Source: Mycobacteroides saopaulense
GTDB lineage: Bacteria > Actinomycetota > Actinomycetes > Mycobacteriales > Mycobacteriaceae
Direction of reading: 5' to 3'
NCBI RefSeq assembly: GCF_001456355.1
Contig: NZ_CP010271.1
Coordinates: 3,162,001 to 3,226,000, forward strand
Length of the DNA stretch: 64,000 nt
Below the pieces are notes generated by a model, which was not told the DNA's origin, searched no databases, and worked only from the letters and a program-made list of their open reading frames with translations. Each line of letters opens with the position of its first letter. Within the stretch, counting starts at the first letter, position 1. Made by a program: the position numbers and the translations under genes. Below are positions 1-9,965 of the stretch, piece by piece.

Positions 1-48
1 GGTGACATCAGTACAGTTCACCGGCCGTTCATTTGTCCTGGGCCAACA

Positions 49-94
49 GACGTGAAAGCCCCCAACACGCCGAGCGCATGGGGGCTTTCACGTC
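49..94 (-). terminator. Hairpin terminator downstream of nrdF
   Basis: A perfect 15-bp inverted repeat (49-63 with 80-94) encloses a 16-nt loop, 16 bases past the nrdF stop. There is no long T-tract on the minus strand, so it is a strong hairpin rather than a textbook intrinsic terminator. It could stop transcription from either side. Confidence 0.75.
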
Positions 95-110
95 TTCTGG
101 CGAGGCTGGA

Positions 111-1158
<1,048 letters not shown>

Positions 1159-1174
1159 CCGACATCACGGCGCA

Positions 1175-1190
1175 ACACAACGTGTTGTGG
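1175..1190. promoter_or_regulatory. NrdR-like box, strong member of pair
   Basis: ACACAACGTGTTGTGG is nearly palindromic and keeps the diagnostic CwA and TwG positions of the NrdR box. Its spacing to the weak box at 1143 equals the spacing of the pair upstream of nrdH. Confidence 0.65.
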
Positions 1191-1233
1191 TTAAGCGTGT
1201 CGAACTCATTCGGCAGAATCCCTAGTGACGCAA

Positions 1234-1251
1234 ACTTGACACGTGTAAAGT
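1234..1251. promoter_or_regulatory. ACTTGAC-n4-GT(C/A)AAGT palindrome
   Basis: ACTTGACACGTGTAAAGT is an 18-bp palindrome with one mismatch, ending 8 bases before the SDR start codon. The same motif occurs at 19369-19386 and 32029-32047. The position over the start region suits a TetR-type repressor operator. Confidence 0.55.
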
Positions 1252-1259
1252 CCGTGGTC

Positions 1260-2126
1260 ATGGGCTCATCTAGGGACAATATCCACGGGAAAACTATCGC
1301 CATCACCGGTGCCGCACGCGGCATCGGCTACGCCACGGCCACCGCTCTCCTGCGGCGCGGCGCCCGGGTGGTGATCGGTGACCGTGATGTCGAGGCACTC
1401 AGTGCAGCCGTTGAGGGCCTCAAGGAAGAGGGCAACGTCGACGCGCATCCCGTGGATGTCACCGATCCGAGCTCCTTCAAGCGATTCCTCGAGGCCGCCA
1501 GTGCCGGCGGGCCCGTCGACGTGCTCGTCAACAACGCCGGCGTCATGCCGATCGGCCCGTTCCTGTCGACGAGCGATGGCGCCATCCGCTCGATGCTGGA
1601 GGTCAACCTGTACGGCGTCATCAACGGCTGTCGGCTGGCGCTGCCGGAGATGGTGGCCCGCCGCAGTGGCCAGGTGGTCAATATCGCCTCGGTCGCCGGC
1701 CTGATGGCGGTGCCCGGAATGGCCGTCTACAACGCGTCGAAGTTCGGGGTGGTGGGCCTCTCCCGCGCCCTGAGCGACGAGTTCGCTCCGCAGGGAGTCC
1801 AGGTCAGCGCGGTGCTGCCGACGTTCACCAACACCGAGCTGATCTCCGGCACCGATTCCACCGGTGCACAAAAGCCTGTCGAACCCGAGGACATCGCCGA
1901 CGCGGTGGTGCGCATCATCGAAAAGCCGCGTGTCCAGCTGACCGTGCCGAAGCCACTGGGTGCGGTCACCACGATCGTCAATTCACTGCCGACGGGAATC
2001 CGCCGGTTCATGAGCAAGAAGACCGGCACCGATCGCGTCTTCCTCGATTTCGACACCAGTGCACGCACCGCCTACGAGAACCGCGCCGGCTCGAGCCTGG
2101 GCGTGACCAAGCCCGACGGAGAATAG
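1260..2126 (+). CDS. Short-chain dehydrogenase/reductase
   Basis: This 288-residue classical SDR has the cofactor motif TGAARGIG at residues 16-23, NNAG at 91-94 and the catalytic Ser144, Tyr157-x3-Lys161 set (YNASK), so it should be an active NAD(P)-dependent oxidoreductase; the substrate is unknown. The open frame extends far upstream, antisense to nrdF. I chose the ATG at 1260 because the SDR fold begins ten residues later and the upstream part has no family signature. A GTG two codons earlier is an alternative. It is divergent from nrdF, with the palindrome at 1234 beside its start. Confidence 0.9.
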   Translation: MGSSRDNIHGKTIAITGAARGIGYATATALLRRGARVVIGDRDVEALSAAVEGLKEEGNVDAHPVDVTDPSSFKRFLEAASAGGPVDVLVNNAGVMPIGPFLSTSDGAIRSMLEVNLYGVINGCRLALPEMVARRSGQVVNIASVAGLMAVPGMAVYNASKFGVVGLSRALSDEFAPQGVQVSAVLPTFTNTELISGTDSTGAQKPVEPEDIADAVVRIIEKPRVQLTVPKPLGAVTTIVNSLPTGIRRFMSKKTGTDRVFLDFDTSARTAYENRAGSSLGVTKPDGE

Positions 2127-2155
2127 ACGCCCTCGCGGCCCCTATTATTTGATAC

Positions 2156-3349
2156 GTGAGCGAGAACCACTACGACATCGCGGTAGTCGGCGGGGGCCCG
2201 GCCGGGTCATCTGCGGCCTGGCAGGCCGCCCGCACGGGTGCCCGCGTGGTCCTCGTCGACAAGGCCGAATTTCCCCGGGACAAGCCGTGCGGTGACGGGC
2301 TGACTGCCCGCGCGGTGAGCTACCTGCAAAAGATGGGTTTGGCCAACGAGGTCGCACAGTTCCACCGGGTCGACGGGGTGCGCGTCGACAGCGGCAGTCT
2401 CTGGGAACTCACCTTCCCCAAGCGTCCCGGCATGCCCGATCACGGACATGTGGTGCGCCGCCCCGAGTTGGACACCCTGCTGCTCAAGCACGCCGAGTCC
2501 GCGGGCGTCGAGGTGCGTCAGTCCACCGAGGCGGTGGCACCCATCGGCGACGGCAACGTGGTCAAGGGCATCGAGGTCAAGACCTCCAACGGGTCCCGCG
2601 AGACGATCTCGGCTGACGCGGTGATCGTCGCCGACGGCGCCTACTCTCCCATCAAGCGCGCGATGAACCTCGATTCGGAGGTCAAGGGGTACACCGCGAT
2701 TGCGATCCGGGCCGAGATGGAGGCCAATCGCGAAGACTCGAACATGCTCGACATCGATCTGCGGCTGCACCACAAGAACGACGCGCTGATCGGATACGGA
2801 TGGGTCTTCCCACTCGGCGCGGGGCGGATCAACGTCGGCATCGGCTACGTCAACAGCTACAAGAAGTGGCAGGACGTCAACGCCGCGCAGGTGCTGGACA
2901 CCTACATGAAAAAGCTGCCCCGGGAGTGGGAGCTGCCCGATCTTGCCGAACTGCGCAAGAACAAGGGTGTGCGCGCCTGGCGGCTACCGATGGGATTCAC
3001 CGCGTGGCCGCCCTGGCGCCCCGGTGTGCTGTTCGCCGGTGACGCGTTGGGCGCCGGTAAGCCGGTCAGTGGCGCCGGCATTTCCAAGGCGCTCGAATCC
3101 GGTTTGGCCGCAGGCGAATGCGCGGTCGCGGCGTTGCAGAACGCCGGACCGCAGGACTTCACCAACTACGAGCAGCGCATGAACGACGCCTGGGGCCGGG
3201 AGTACCGCCGCGGCCGCATCATGCACCGCGCGCTGGGCAACCCGTGGCTGTGCGACAAGGGCATCAAGCTGCTGGACAACGCCACCTTCCGCGACAACAT
3301 GCTCAAGGCCTTGTACAAGCGGGCTCAGGGCCCCGGCCACAAGCACTGA
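2156..3349 (+). CDS. Geranylgeranyl reductase family FAD-dependent oxidoreductase
   Basis: The 397-residue flavoprotein has an N-terminal dinucleotide-binding GGGPAG (12-17), the CGDG element (45-48) that marks the geranylgeranyl reductase family, and a GYGWVFPLG segment near the middle. Family members saturate isoprenoid chains, such as MenJ acting on menaquinone. This one resembles MenJ in architecture but sits far from menaquinone genes, so prenyl-lipid reduction is inferred and the substrate is open. The start is GTG at 2156, and the gene follows the SDR by only 29 bases, so co-transcription is likely. Confidence 0.85.
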   Translation: MSENHYDIAVVGGGPAGSSAAWQAARTGARVVLVDKAEFPRDKPCGDGLTARAVSYLQKMGLANEVAQFHRVDGVRVDSGSLWELTFPKRPGMPDHGHVVRRPELDTLLLKHAESAGVEVRQSTEAVAPIGDGNVVKGIEVKTSNGSRETISADAVIVADGAYSPIKRAMNLDSEVKGYTAIAIRAEMEANREDSNMLDIDLRLHHKNDALIGYGWVFPLGAGRINVGIGYVNSYKKWQDVNAAQVLDTYMKKLPREWELPDLAELRKNKGVRAWRLPMGFTAWPPWRPGVLFAGDALGAGKPVSGAGISKALESGLAAGECAVAALQNAGPQDFTNYEQRMNDAWGREYRRGRIMHRALGNPWLCDKGIKLLDNATFRDNMLKALYKRAQGPGHKH

Positions 3350-3355
3350 TCCACT

Positions 3356-4024
3356 GTGTGGTCGATCCGGCGACGGGAAATGGTGCTTGCCACCGGACTG
3401 TCCACGGCCGCAGGGTTTCTCGACGCGATCGGGTTCGTCCACCTGGGTGGGTACTTCCTGTCCTTCATGAGCGGCAACACCACCAGAATGGCGGCTTCGG
3501 CGGCCATCCAGAACTGGGAATCCGCCTACAAGGCAGCCGGTTTGATCGGCATGTTCTTCATCGGCGTGATGGTCGGTGCGATCGCCTCACGTATCAGCGG
3601 TGAACACGAGCGCGTGGCAGTGCTGGCCGTCTCCTCGACCACGGTTGCCGCAGCAGCGATCACCCAGGAGTTGGGCGCCGGGGTGGCGGCGCTGCTCGTC
3701 ACGGCGTTGGCCATGGGTTCGATGAACTCGGTCTTCCAGCGCTCCGGCGAAGTGCAGGTCGGGCTCACCTACATCACCGGCACAGTCGTCAAGGCCGGTC
3801 AACGGCTCGTCGACGCATTCTTCGGCGGCCCCAAATGGGTGTGGCTGCGCTACGTGACCCTGTGGGCGGGCCTGACGGTCGGCGCCGTGCTGGGCGCCGC
3901 GACGTATCACCGCATCGGGCTGGACGCGCTGTGGGTCGGACTGGCGCTGCTGGTAATCGCCACGGTCACCACGTGGCTGGTACGCAGGTCTAGCCGTACC
4001 CGGCCCGCCTTAGATCCGAACTAG
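3356..4024 (+). CDS. YoaK/DUF1275 family membrane protein
   Basis: This 222-residue integral membrane protein has about six hydrophobic segments and the family signature near the N-terminus (GFLDAIGFVHLGGYFLSFMSGNTTRMA). DUF1275 proteins are conserved and of unknown function. The GTG at 3356 lies only six bases after the preceding reductase stop, suggesting one operon; an ATG at 3380 is also possible. The 3' end overlaps the convergent next gene by 15 bases. Confidence 0.85.
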   Translation: MWSIRRREMVLATGLSTAAGFLDAIGFVHLGGYFLSFMSGNTTRMAASAAIQNWESAYKAAGLIGMFFIGVMVGAIASRISGEHERVAVLAVSSTTVAAAAITQELGAGVAALLVTALAMGSMNSVFQRSGEVQVGLTYITGTVVKAGQRLVDAFFGGPKWVWLRYVTLWAGLTVGAVLGAATYHRIGLDALWVGLALLVIATVTTWLVRRSSRTRPALDPN

Positions 4025-4747
4025 ATCCAGTACCCGCTCGACGCGGGCGGCATCCCCGTCGACCGTCAAGCGCGACAACGGAACCCGATGCCAGAGCGCC
4101 AGCAGCAGATCGGACGTCGACGCCGTGATGGTGGCGTCCGGAGTGGCGTCGTCATCCACGATGCCGATGCTGTCCGCGTCCGCCCGCAGCAGCCAGACGC
4201 CACCTCCATCGTTGGCGTTCAGTAATACTCGCGCGCCCTGCAGATCTGCCGGTGTGCCGCCGTCGCGCCCGATGCGCCGGGGTGTGAAGAGCTCGGACCA
4301 CTCGCCGATGCCGTCGGCCGCCAGAGCAGTATCGATGGGTTCGGTATCCCATCCGCGATATGCGTGCTCGATGTCCCAACGGTGCACCGCCACCTCGTTT
4401 GCCTGCCGCCGGTACCAGAACCGCACCGGCCGCTCGCCGAACGGCGACTTCGTGGGCGCGTCAAGATCCGCGGAGGTCAGTGTCTCGACCAGCTCTTCGG
4501 CGTAGCCCGAATACCAACCCAGGACGGCCTGACCTGTCGGAGCCTCCGCGTCGACATCCTGGTATGGAACCTTTTGACCGACAATGACTCCCACCGCCCA
4601 TCGGTGCACGCCGCCGAGATGGGCCACCAGGTCCCGGGCGGTCCAGCCCGGGCACGACGGCGCGTCCCGATCGAGGGACTCGGGCGGGGTCGCGACGACG
4701 GCCGCGATCCCCTTGCGCAGTGCTTCCAACCATTCGTCGGGGGTCAC
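4010..4747 (-). CDS. Maleylpyruvate isomerase/mycothiol-dependent DinB-like family protein
   Basis: The 245-residue protein starts with the characteristic CPGWTARDLVAHLGGVHRW segment of the TIGR03083/MDMPI_N family, whose conserved histidines bind metal, and has a C-terminal alpha/beta domain. Characterised members are mycothiol-dependent isomerases or thiol transferases, but most mycobacterial paralogues have no known substrate. Translation starts at a GTG at 4747. The gene stands alone between a convergent membrane protein and the LysR-like gene. Confidence 0.85.
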   Translation of the reverse strand: MTPDEWLEALRKGIAAVVATPPESLDRDAPSCPGWTARDLVAHLGGVHRWAVGVIVGQKVPYQDVDAEAPTGQAVLGWYSGYAEELVETLTSADLDAPTKSPFGERPVRFWYRRQANEVAVHRWDIEHAYRGWDTEPIDTALAADGIGEWSELFTPRRIGRDGGTPADLQGARVLLNANDGGGVWLLRADADSIGIVDDDATPDATITASTSDLLLALWHRVPLSRLTVDGDAARVERVLDLVRI

Positions 4748-4795
4748 GCGGTCATTAGATCACTGACGAGCCTGAATCTCGCGACGATTTCGGGC

Positions 4796-5509
4796 TCAGC
4801 GTCGACCACGCTTTGGTCGGCCCGGGTCTCGCGCGACCTTGCCCGCCGCGGCGCGGGCGGCCTGCTTCGCGAGGGTCTTTTCTCGCGCGGTGCGCTTCGG
4901 GGCCGACTCGGCGCGCCCCCGTGACGAATCGGGTTTGCGTCCCCGCACAATCCCGATGAACTCCTCGACCAGTTCGGGCTGTTGCCCCTCTGGGAAAGCC
5001 AGTACCACCGGGCAGGTGGGCGCATCGGTGATCGGGCGATAGGTGAGGTCCTTGCGGTGATACAGCCGAGCCAGTGACTGCGGAACGATGAGCGCGCCCA
5101 TCCCCGCGGCGACGAGTTCTATTGCGTCCTCGGTGGTCTCGGGCCGGTGATCGACCGGAACGCCGGGAGCCTCGGCCCAGGAGAGGACGTCATCAAGCGG
5201 GAGCAGCACTGGCTCGTCGTCGAGGTCCGCGGCCGTGATCGCGTCGACAGCAGTGAGCAGGTGATCGGTCGGCACCACCACCACCGTCGTCTCCTCGTAG
5301 AGAGGAATGACGGCCAGCCCCGATGTGTCGGCCGGCAGCCGAAGCAACGCCACGTCAACGGTGCCCGCCCGCACTGCTGCGGCTGCATCTGCCGCAGTGA
5401 CAGCGTGCAAGTGCAACGGGACCTCTCGATGACGCTCGGCCCAGATCCGGGCCCACTTCGCGGGTGTCCCGCCGGGGACGTACCCGAGGGTGAGGCTGAG
5501 CGCGGTCAC
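4796..5509 (-). CDS. LysR-type substrate-binding domain protein without HTH, basic C-terminal tail
   Basis: The 237 residues match only the effector-binding half of LysR regulators (periplasmic-binding-like fold, LGYVPGGTPAKW onward); the N-terminal winged helix is absent. Instead the last 45 residues are Arg/Lys/Ala-rich and end in DPGRPKRGRR, which contains an AT-hook-like GRP core. DNA binding might therefore occur through the tail (inference). The gene starts with GTG only 28 bases from the divergent DUF5997 gene, so the two share a promoter region and may be functionally linked. Confidence 0.85.
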   Translation of the reverse strand: MTALSLTLGYVPGGTPAKWARIWAERHREVPLHLHAVTAADAAAAVRAGTVDVALLRLPADTSGLAVIPLYEETTVVVVPTDHLLTAVDAITAADLDDEPVLLPLDDVLSWAEAPGVPVDHRPETTEDAIELVAAGMGALIVPQSLARLYHRKDLTYRPITDAPTCPVVLAFPEGQQPELVEEFIGIVRGRKPDSSRGRAESAPKRTAREKTLAKQAARAAAGKVARDPGRPKRGRR

Positions 5510-5537
5510 TGCCTCAGGCTACCGATACGCTGATGCC

Positions 5538-5924
5538 ATGAGCAGGCCGAACGCGCAGTCCATGAAACCCGCCACGGCAGCCAAGAAGCTGGACGTGTAC
5601 CTGCAAGCGACACCTGCGGAGTTCCAGGAGAACGCGATCACCCGTGCCGAGCTCGCTGCGTTGCAGGAGGATCCACCGCAGTGGCTCAAGGATCTGCGCA
5701 AGAACGGACCGCACCCGAAGAACCTCGTGGCGGCCAAGCTGGGCGTCTCGATCTCAGGTCTCTCCCGGGGCGGCGTCGAGGAAGCGCTCACCACCGAGCA
5801 GATCAATCAGCTGCTCGAAGAGAAGCCGGAATGGCTGATCGCAGAACGCGAAAGCTATCAGAACGTGTTGCGTGAAGAGCGACGCCTGAAAGCGCTACAC
5901 GCAGACAAGGCCCGCAAGGAGTGA
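5538..5924 (+). CDS. DUF5997 family protein
   Basis: This small charged cytoplasmic protein of 128 residues resembles the actinobacterial DUF5997 family. It contains a segment KNLVAAKLGVSISGLSRGGVEEALTTEQI that looks like a helix-turn-helix-type fold, so DNA or RNA binding is conceivable. The ATG at 5538 was chosen over an upstream in-frame start because the earlier residues overlap the divergent gene's promoter. It is divergently paired with the LysR-like protein. Function unknown. Confidence 0.8.
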   Translation: MSRPNAQSMKPATAAKKLDVYLQATPAEFQENAITRAELAALQEDPPQWLKDLRKNGPHPKNLVAAKLGVSISGLSRGGVEEALTTEQINQLLEEKPEWLIAERESYQNVLREERRLKALHADKARKE

Positions 5925-5971
5925 GCCCTTACACGGAGCGGCGCTGCAGACCAGGCGGTTAGCCTCAGGCC

Positions 5972-6325
5972 ATGGAGCATCGGATTTTTCGCACCCCCGT
6001 CGCCTCGGTCTATCCGCACTACCTCTCGAAGATCGAACGCAAGGGCCGCACACAGGCCGAACTCGACGAGGTCGTCCGATGGCTGACCGGCTTCGACGAA
6101 GTGACGATGCGCCGCCATCTCGCGGACGGGGCGACGTTCGCGGAGTTCTTTTCCGACGCGTCGCTGAACCCGAATGCCTCGCTCATCACAGGCGTTGTGT
6201 GCGGAGTGAAGGTGCAGGAGGTCGACGACCCACTCATGCGAAAGATCCGTTACCTCGACAAGCTCGTAGACGAACTCGCGGGGGGTAAGCCTCTGGCGAA
6301 GGTCCTTCGCGGCTCCGGGCCGTAA
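5972..6325 (+). CDS. DUF2200 family protein
   Basis: The 117-residue protein carries the DUF2200 signature: an N-terminal HRIFRTPVASVYPHYLSKIERKGR and a TGFDEVTMRRHL segment. Family members are small soluble proteins common across bacteria with no assigned function. It follows the DUF5997 gene by 47 bases and may be co-transcribed. It is the last gene before the atypical 6.4-10.4 kb segment. Confidence 0.88.
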   Translation: MEHRIFRTPVASVYPHYLSKIERKGRTQAELDEVVRWLTGFDEVTMRRHLADGATFAEFFSDASLNPNASLITGVVCGVKVQEVDDPLMRKIRYLDKLVDELAGGKPLAKVLRGSGP

Positions 6326-6437
6326 TCGGAAAGACTTCTACAACGGTCGCCCGCGTGTCCCATCTTTTGTTCTACCCCGGGCACAAATCGACTGACACGA
6401 CGGGTGTGCCTCCGCAGCTGATGCCTTGCGTGCTTGA

Positions 6438-6890
6438 TTAGTGGGCGGCGGGGAAGAGTTCGGGCGGCGCCGAGTAGTCGCGGCTCCATGTCACCCAGGG
6501 AACATCGGTCGGCCCTATGCTGCTGGTGATTAGAGTCCACTGCCCTGTGTCGCCGCGCTGCAGAAGCCCCGCGTACTGCTGCGACTTCGCACCGTGCTTG
6601 GCGGCTTCGGCGTCCTCCGGATCCAGATACGTAACGGGCCCGCCGTTTGCATTGCGCATCTTGGCATACACAAAAGCCCAGCGGCCATCATCTGAGATGC
6701 GGAACGTCTCATATTTAGAACTGATCACCAGTTGAACAGATTGCCCGAATTTGGCATCGAGATCTGTCAGTGCTGGCTTGAGGATTACACAGCCTTCGGG
6801 TGATTGTGGATCCACATCCGCCGACGCAAAGGGGGCACTGATCAGGGAACCCGCCAGAACTAACAGAATCGGAGTCAATATCCTCAACAT
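6438..6890 (-). CDS. Small exported protein of unknown function
   Basis: The 150-residue protein begins with a clear Sec signal peptide (MLRILTPILLVLAGSLISAPFASA, cleavage near residue 24) and continues as a mature domain of about 125 residues rich in beta-type sequence. I do not recognise the family. The ATG at 6890 was preferred over one five codons upstream because AAAGAGG precedes it at proper spacing. It lies 42 bases downstream of the large membrane hydrolase-like gene on the same strand and is probably co-expressed with it. Local base composition is visibly more A/T-rich than the flanks, suggesting transfer. Confidence 0.75.
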   Translation of the reverse strand: MLRILTPILLVLAGSLISAPFASADVDPQSPEGCVILKPALTDLDAKFGQSVQLVISSKYETFRISDDGRWAFVYAKMRNANGGPVTYLDPEDAEAAKHGAKSQQYAGLLQRGDTGQWTLITSSIGPTDVPWVTWSRDYSAPPELFPAAH

Positions 6891-6932
6891 GGAAGCCTCT
6901 TTCATTTGCTGCTAGGTTAACGTGATCCCGGC

Positions 6933-9900
6933 TCAGGACGGGGGCTTTAGATAGGTAATCGCGCTACTCCACGGAGCCTCGAAGCCGACTTTCTGCGGCC
7001 CCTCCCCTCCGGGTCCTGTGTTATTTGATCCTATGAGCGTAAGTTTTCCAGCATCGTTGGCGGAAACAAACTCGACGTGCTGGCTGTGCGCGCTGCCGAA
7101 TATGGCGACTGCTCCGGGCGGAGCTTCAGCTGCCGGGACGGCCTGCCATCCATTTGCTGTTAGGGTCTTGTACAGAGGCAAGACCCCGACTGTCTGAGAA
7201 CTCGGATCAAGTAGACCGGCTTTGATTAGCACAGCGCTAGCAAAATTTGCGCAGTCCACAGTTGGGTCTATGCCCTTCTGCATCTGCAGATCGCTGTTGT
7301 TTGCTAAATCATCAGCCCACTTCCCCAAATACTGTTTGGCGACCTCAGCAGGATTGTTCGATCTCGCGGCTTCCAGAGGGGACGGTGGAGGCGTGCCGGG
7401 TGAAGAGGTAGGTGTTGGCGAACTGGTCGGCGCAGGAGCCGGAGTGTTCGGCGGCGGGGTGGTCGGTGCTGGCGGACTTGGCGGCGTGGCTGGCGGCTGC
7501 GTGGACTGTGTAGGTGTCGGCGTTGGTGAGGTAGTCGGCGCTGGCGGTTCCGGCGCGGGGCCAGGCGAGGCCGGTGGTGATGACAGATGCGGTACCGAAG
7601 ATGGTGTTGCAGGGGTCGATGGTTGCAAAGGTGCTGGCAGAGGGTCAGGGGCAGGAGCAGTCTTGAAATCGACTGCTTCGGCGGTGCCACCTTCCGACAG
7701 TGCATCACTGGCCGCGCCGGTATCGGGCAACCCACCCGTCCCCAAGCTGGATACCGAATTGACCGCGCCGGCACCTTGAGAGGTCAGTTGTGAGCCCTGC
7801 CCAACCATGTCGGTGACCTGGGATGCTTGGTCGTTCAACTGCGTGAACTGTTCAGTTTGCGGTTTCAGCTGTGGGTTGGCGTCACCGACAGCCTGGGCGA
7901 CTTGATCGGCTTCTCCCTGAGCAGTTTTCACGATCTGACTGCCAGCGTTAACCGCGTCGGCGGTGCCCTGAATGCCTTGTGAGACCCCCTGAACCACGGT
8001 GATTGCGTCCTGCGGGTTCACCGCTCCGGATTGTGCCGACGATGCTAGCGAAGCGCCAGCCTGCGCGGCCGAACCGAAGCCTTGAGCGGCCTGCCCCGAA
8101 GACTCGCCGATCTGCTGGCCGGATTGGACATAGGTCTGCACATCACCCGGAAGGCCTTGCACCGCTTGCGAAGCATCCTGCCCCAGCGCCTCGGTATCCG
8201 GGCCCTGTTGCTCGTCCTGCTTGCGGCGGCGCGTCGAGGCCGCACCCAGCAACAGCGCGGACAGATCGTTATCACCGGACTGCTTATCGCGGTCGTCCTG
8301 CTCGTCCTTGTCGTCCTTGTCGTCCTTCTTCTTGTCCTTCGACGGGAACTTCGGCGACTGCTGCTTGCTCTGCTTCTGCTGCTGGAGCTGCTTGGTCAGG
8401 TCATCGATACGCTGACGGTCCTGATCCGACTGCTGCTGCCTTTCCTGCAGCTGACGCGTCAGATCATCGATCTTCTGCTGATCCGACGACTGGTTCGGCT
8501 GCTGCCCAGAGTTGTTCTGCGGCGGCTGATTCTGCCCAGGCTGCTGCTGGGGTGCTTGCTGCGATTGTTGCACCGGCTGCTGCACGCCCTGATTCGGCTG
8601 CCCGCCCTGCGATCCCGGGTTGGCTTGCCCGCCGTTGTACTCGGGGTTCGGGGCACCGGGACCTTGGGTATACGGCGTCGCGTTCTGATAATCCGGGATT
8701 TGGGTGCCGTGCGCAGGCTGATCCCACCCCTGCTGAGACCCCTGCTGAGCCCCTTGTAAGCCAGTACTGTTGCCCGCCGAGGGAGCCTGCGTGTTGTAGA
8801 TGCTGATGCCGCTGTTCTGATCCAGTGGCGGCTGGTTGATACCACCTTGATAGTCCGGCATCTGCGGCCCGCCTTGACTCGGCGGCTGAAACATCTGCCC
8901 ACCCCCAGGAGGGCCATCACTACCGCCCGGGCCACCACAATCCGGCGGGCAGGCCGCGCGAGCCTCCGGCACCGTCGCCGGAGTGAACCAACCCAAGCCG
9001 AGTCCGCTGGCCGAAAACATCAACACCGCAACCACACCGGCGGTCGCAGTTGCCGTCTGGGAGGCATCGCTGGCCCATTTCCACAGACCCACAAGACCTT
9101 TCCACCACCCCAGGTTGGAACCGATCGCCCACAGCAGCACTGCGGTGATAGCGGCGACAGCGGGCAGTACATCCGGGCCGGTAATCCACACATACAACCG
9201 CGGCGTAATACCAGCGGTCAGCAGCACCAACCCCAAACCACCACCGATCAGCGCGGCCACCAGACCCGGATGCCACAGCCCCTCCGGCGCCCGCCGCCTG
9301 CCGGCCGCGCGGTCACGCTCGATGAGTAGACCTGAGTCGGTGAGAGCTTCCTTGGCCAGGCCGGTCACATACCCGCCACCAGTGAAGAGCGCGGCGCCAG
9401 CGACCACCGCCACCAACATCTGACCAACCCCCAGCGACAGCGACCACTGACTCTCACCGGTCAGGTGCTGCCACCAGCTGGTGTAGCCGCCGCGGAACGT
9501 CCACCACATACCCAGCGCCCCAACGATGACCGCCCCTGACGCAGCCACCGCCTGGACAGGCTCGGCACACAGGTCTTTCGCTCGATCGAAAAGCGCTGTG
9601 ACCGCTGGTCGGGCACCCCATATCGCAAGCTTTATCCCGCCACCAAGCGCGGTCAAAGCCAACAGCAGCAGCCCCGCCCAGCCAATCAGAGCCGCAGCGT
9701 CGTCACCGCTGCGATACAGGTTATGCAGCGCGGCCACCGCGCCGATAACCAGGACACTCCCGCCAGCGAAAGCAGCCAGGCGGCGACCCGGGTCCCGATC
9801 GGGGCTGGATTGGGGAGCACGATCACGCACGGGCAACTCCTGCGTCGCCGCACTTGAACGCGCCAAATCGCGGCAATCTGTCACCGCTGTCAGCCGTTCA

Positions 9901-9965
9901 GTTGATCGTTCATTCCCCGACACATCGCCTCCGTCAAATCCCGCAAATTCCTCAGGGCTTAACAC
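6933..9965 (-). CDS. Large polytopic membrane protein with extracellular CHAP/NlpC-like domain
   Basis: The 1010-residue mosaic has a cytoplasmic N-terminus (about 1-65), six to seven membrane segments (about 66-335), a Gly/Pro/Gln-rich stretch (340-490), a coiled coil with two near-identical IDDLT(R/K)QLQ repeats (about 495-545), a Lys/Asp-rich block, an Ala/Gln/Ser-rich region, a Pro/Thr-rich stalk (about 775-850) and a C-terminal cysteine-peptidase/amidase-like domain with Cys905 in DCANFAS and His960/963 in HSQHVEF. The layout resembles VirB6-like proteins fused to wall hydrolases in Gram-positive conjugation systems, but no other conjugation gene is present. A wall-spanning hydrolase is the safer reading. 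Start uncertain: GTG 9965, or GTG 9923 behind GGAGG. Confidence 0.75.
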   Translation of the reverse strand: MLSPEEFAGFDGGDVSGNERSTERLTAVTDCRDLARSSAATQELPVRDRAPQSSPDRDPGRRLAAFAGGSVLVIGAVAALHNLYRSGDDAAALIGWAGLLLLALTALGGGIKLAIWGARPAVTALFDRAKDLCAEPVQAVAASGAVIVGALGMWWTFRGGYTSWWQHLTGESQWSLSLGVGQMLVAVVAGAALFTGGGYVTGLAKEALTDSGLLIERDRAAGRRRAPEGLWHPGLVAALIGGGLGLVLLTAGITPRLYVWITGPDVLPAVAAITAVLLWAIGSNLGWWKGLVGLWKWASDASQTATATAGVVAVLMFSASGLGLGWFTPATVPEARAACPPDCGGPGGSDGPPGGGQMFQPPSQGGPQMPDYQGGINQPPLDQNSGISIYNTQAPSAGNSTGLQGAQQGSQQGWDQPAHGTQIPDYQNATPYTQGPGAPNPEYNGGQANPGSQGGQPNQGVQQPVQQSQQAPQQQPGQNQPPQNNSGQQPNQSSDQQKIDDLTRQLQERQQQSDQDRQRIDDLTKQLQQQKQSKQQSPKFPSKDKKKDDKDDKDEQDDRDKQSGDNDLSALLLGAASTRRRKQDEQQGPDTEALGQDASQAVQGLPGDVQTYVQSGQQIGESSGQAAQGFGSAAQAGASLASSAQSGAVNPQDAITVVQGVSQGIQGTADAVNAGSQIVKTAQGEADQVAQAVGDANPQLKPQTEQFTQLNDQASQVTDMVGQGSQLTSQGAGAVNSVSSLGTGGLPDTGAASDALSEGGTAEAVDFKTAPAPDPLPAPLQPSTPATPSSVPHLSSPPASPGPAPEPPAPTTSPTPTPTQSTQPPATPPSPPAPTTPPPNTPAPAPTSSPTPTSSPGTPPPSPLEAARSNNPAEVAKQYLGKWADDLANNSDLQMQKGIDPTVDCANFASAVLIKAGLLDPSSQTVGVLPLYKTLTANGWQAVPAAEAPPGAVAIFGSAHSQHVEFVSANDAGKLTLIGSNNTGPGGEGPQKVGFEAPWSSAITYLKPPS

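Noticed and set aside
6933..9965. Complete conjugation or type VII secretion locus
   Set aside because: Only one VirB6-like/hydrolase mosaic protein is present; no ATPase, relaxase, coupling protein or ESX component is found nearby.
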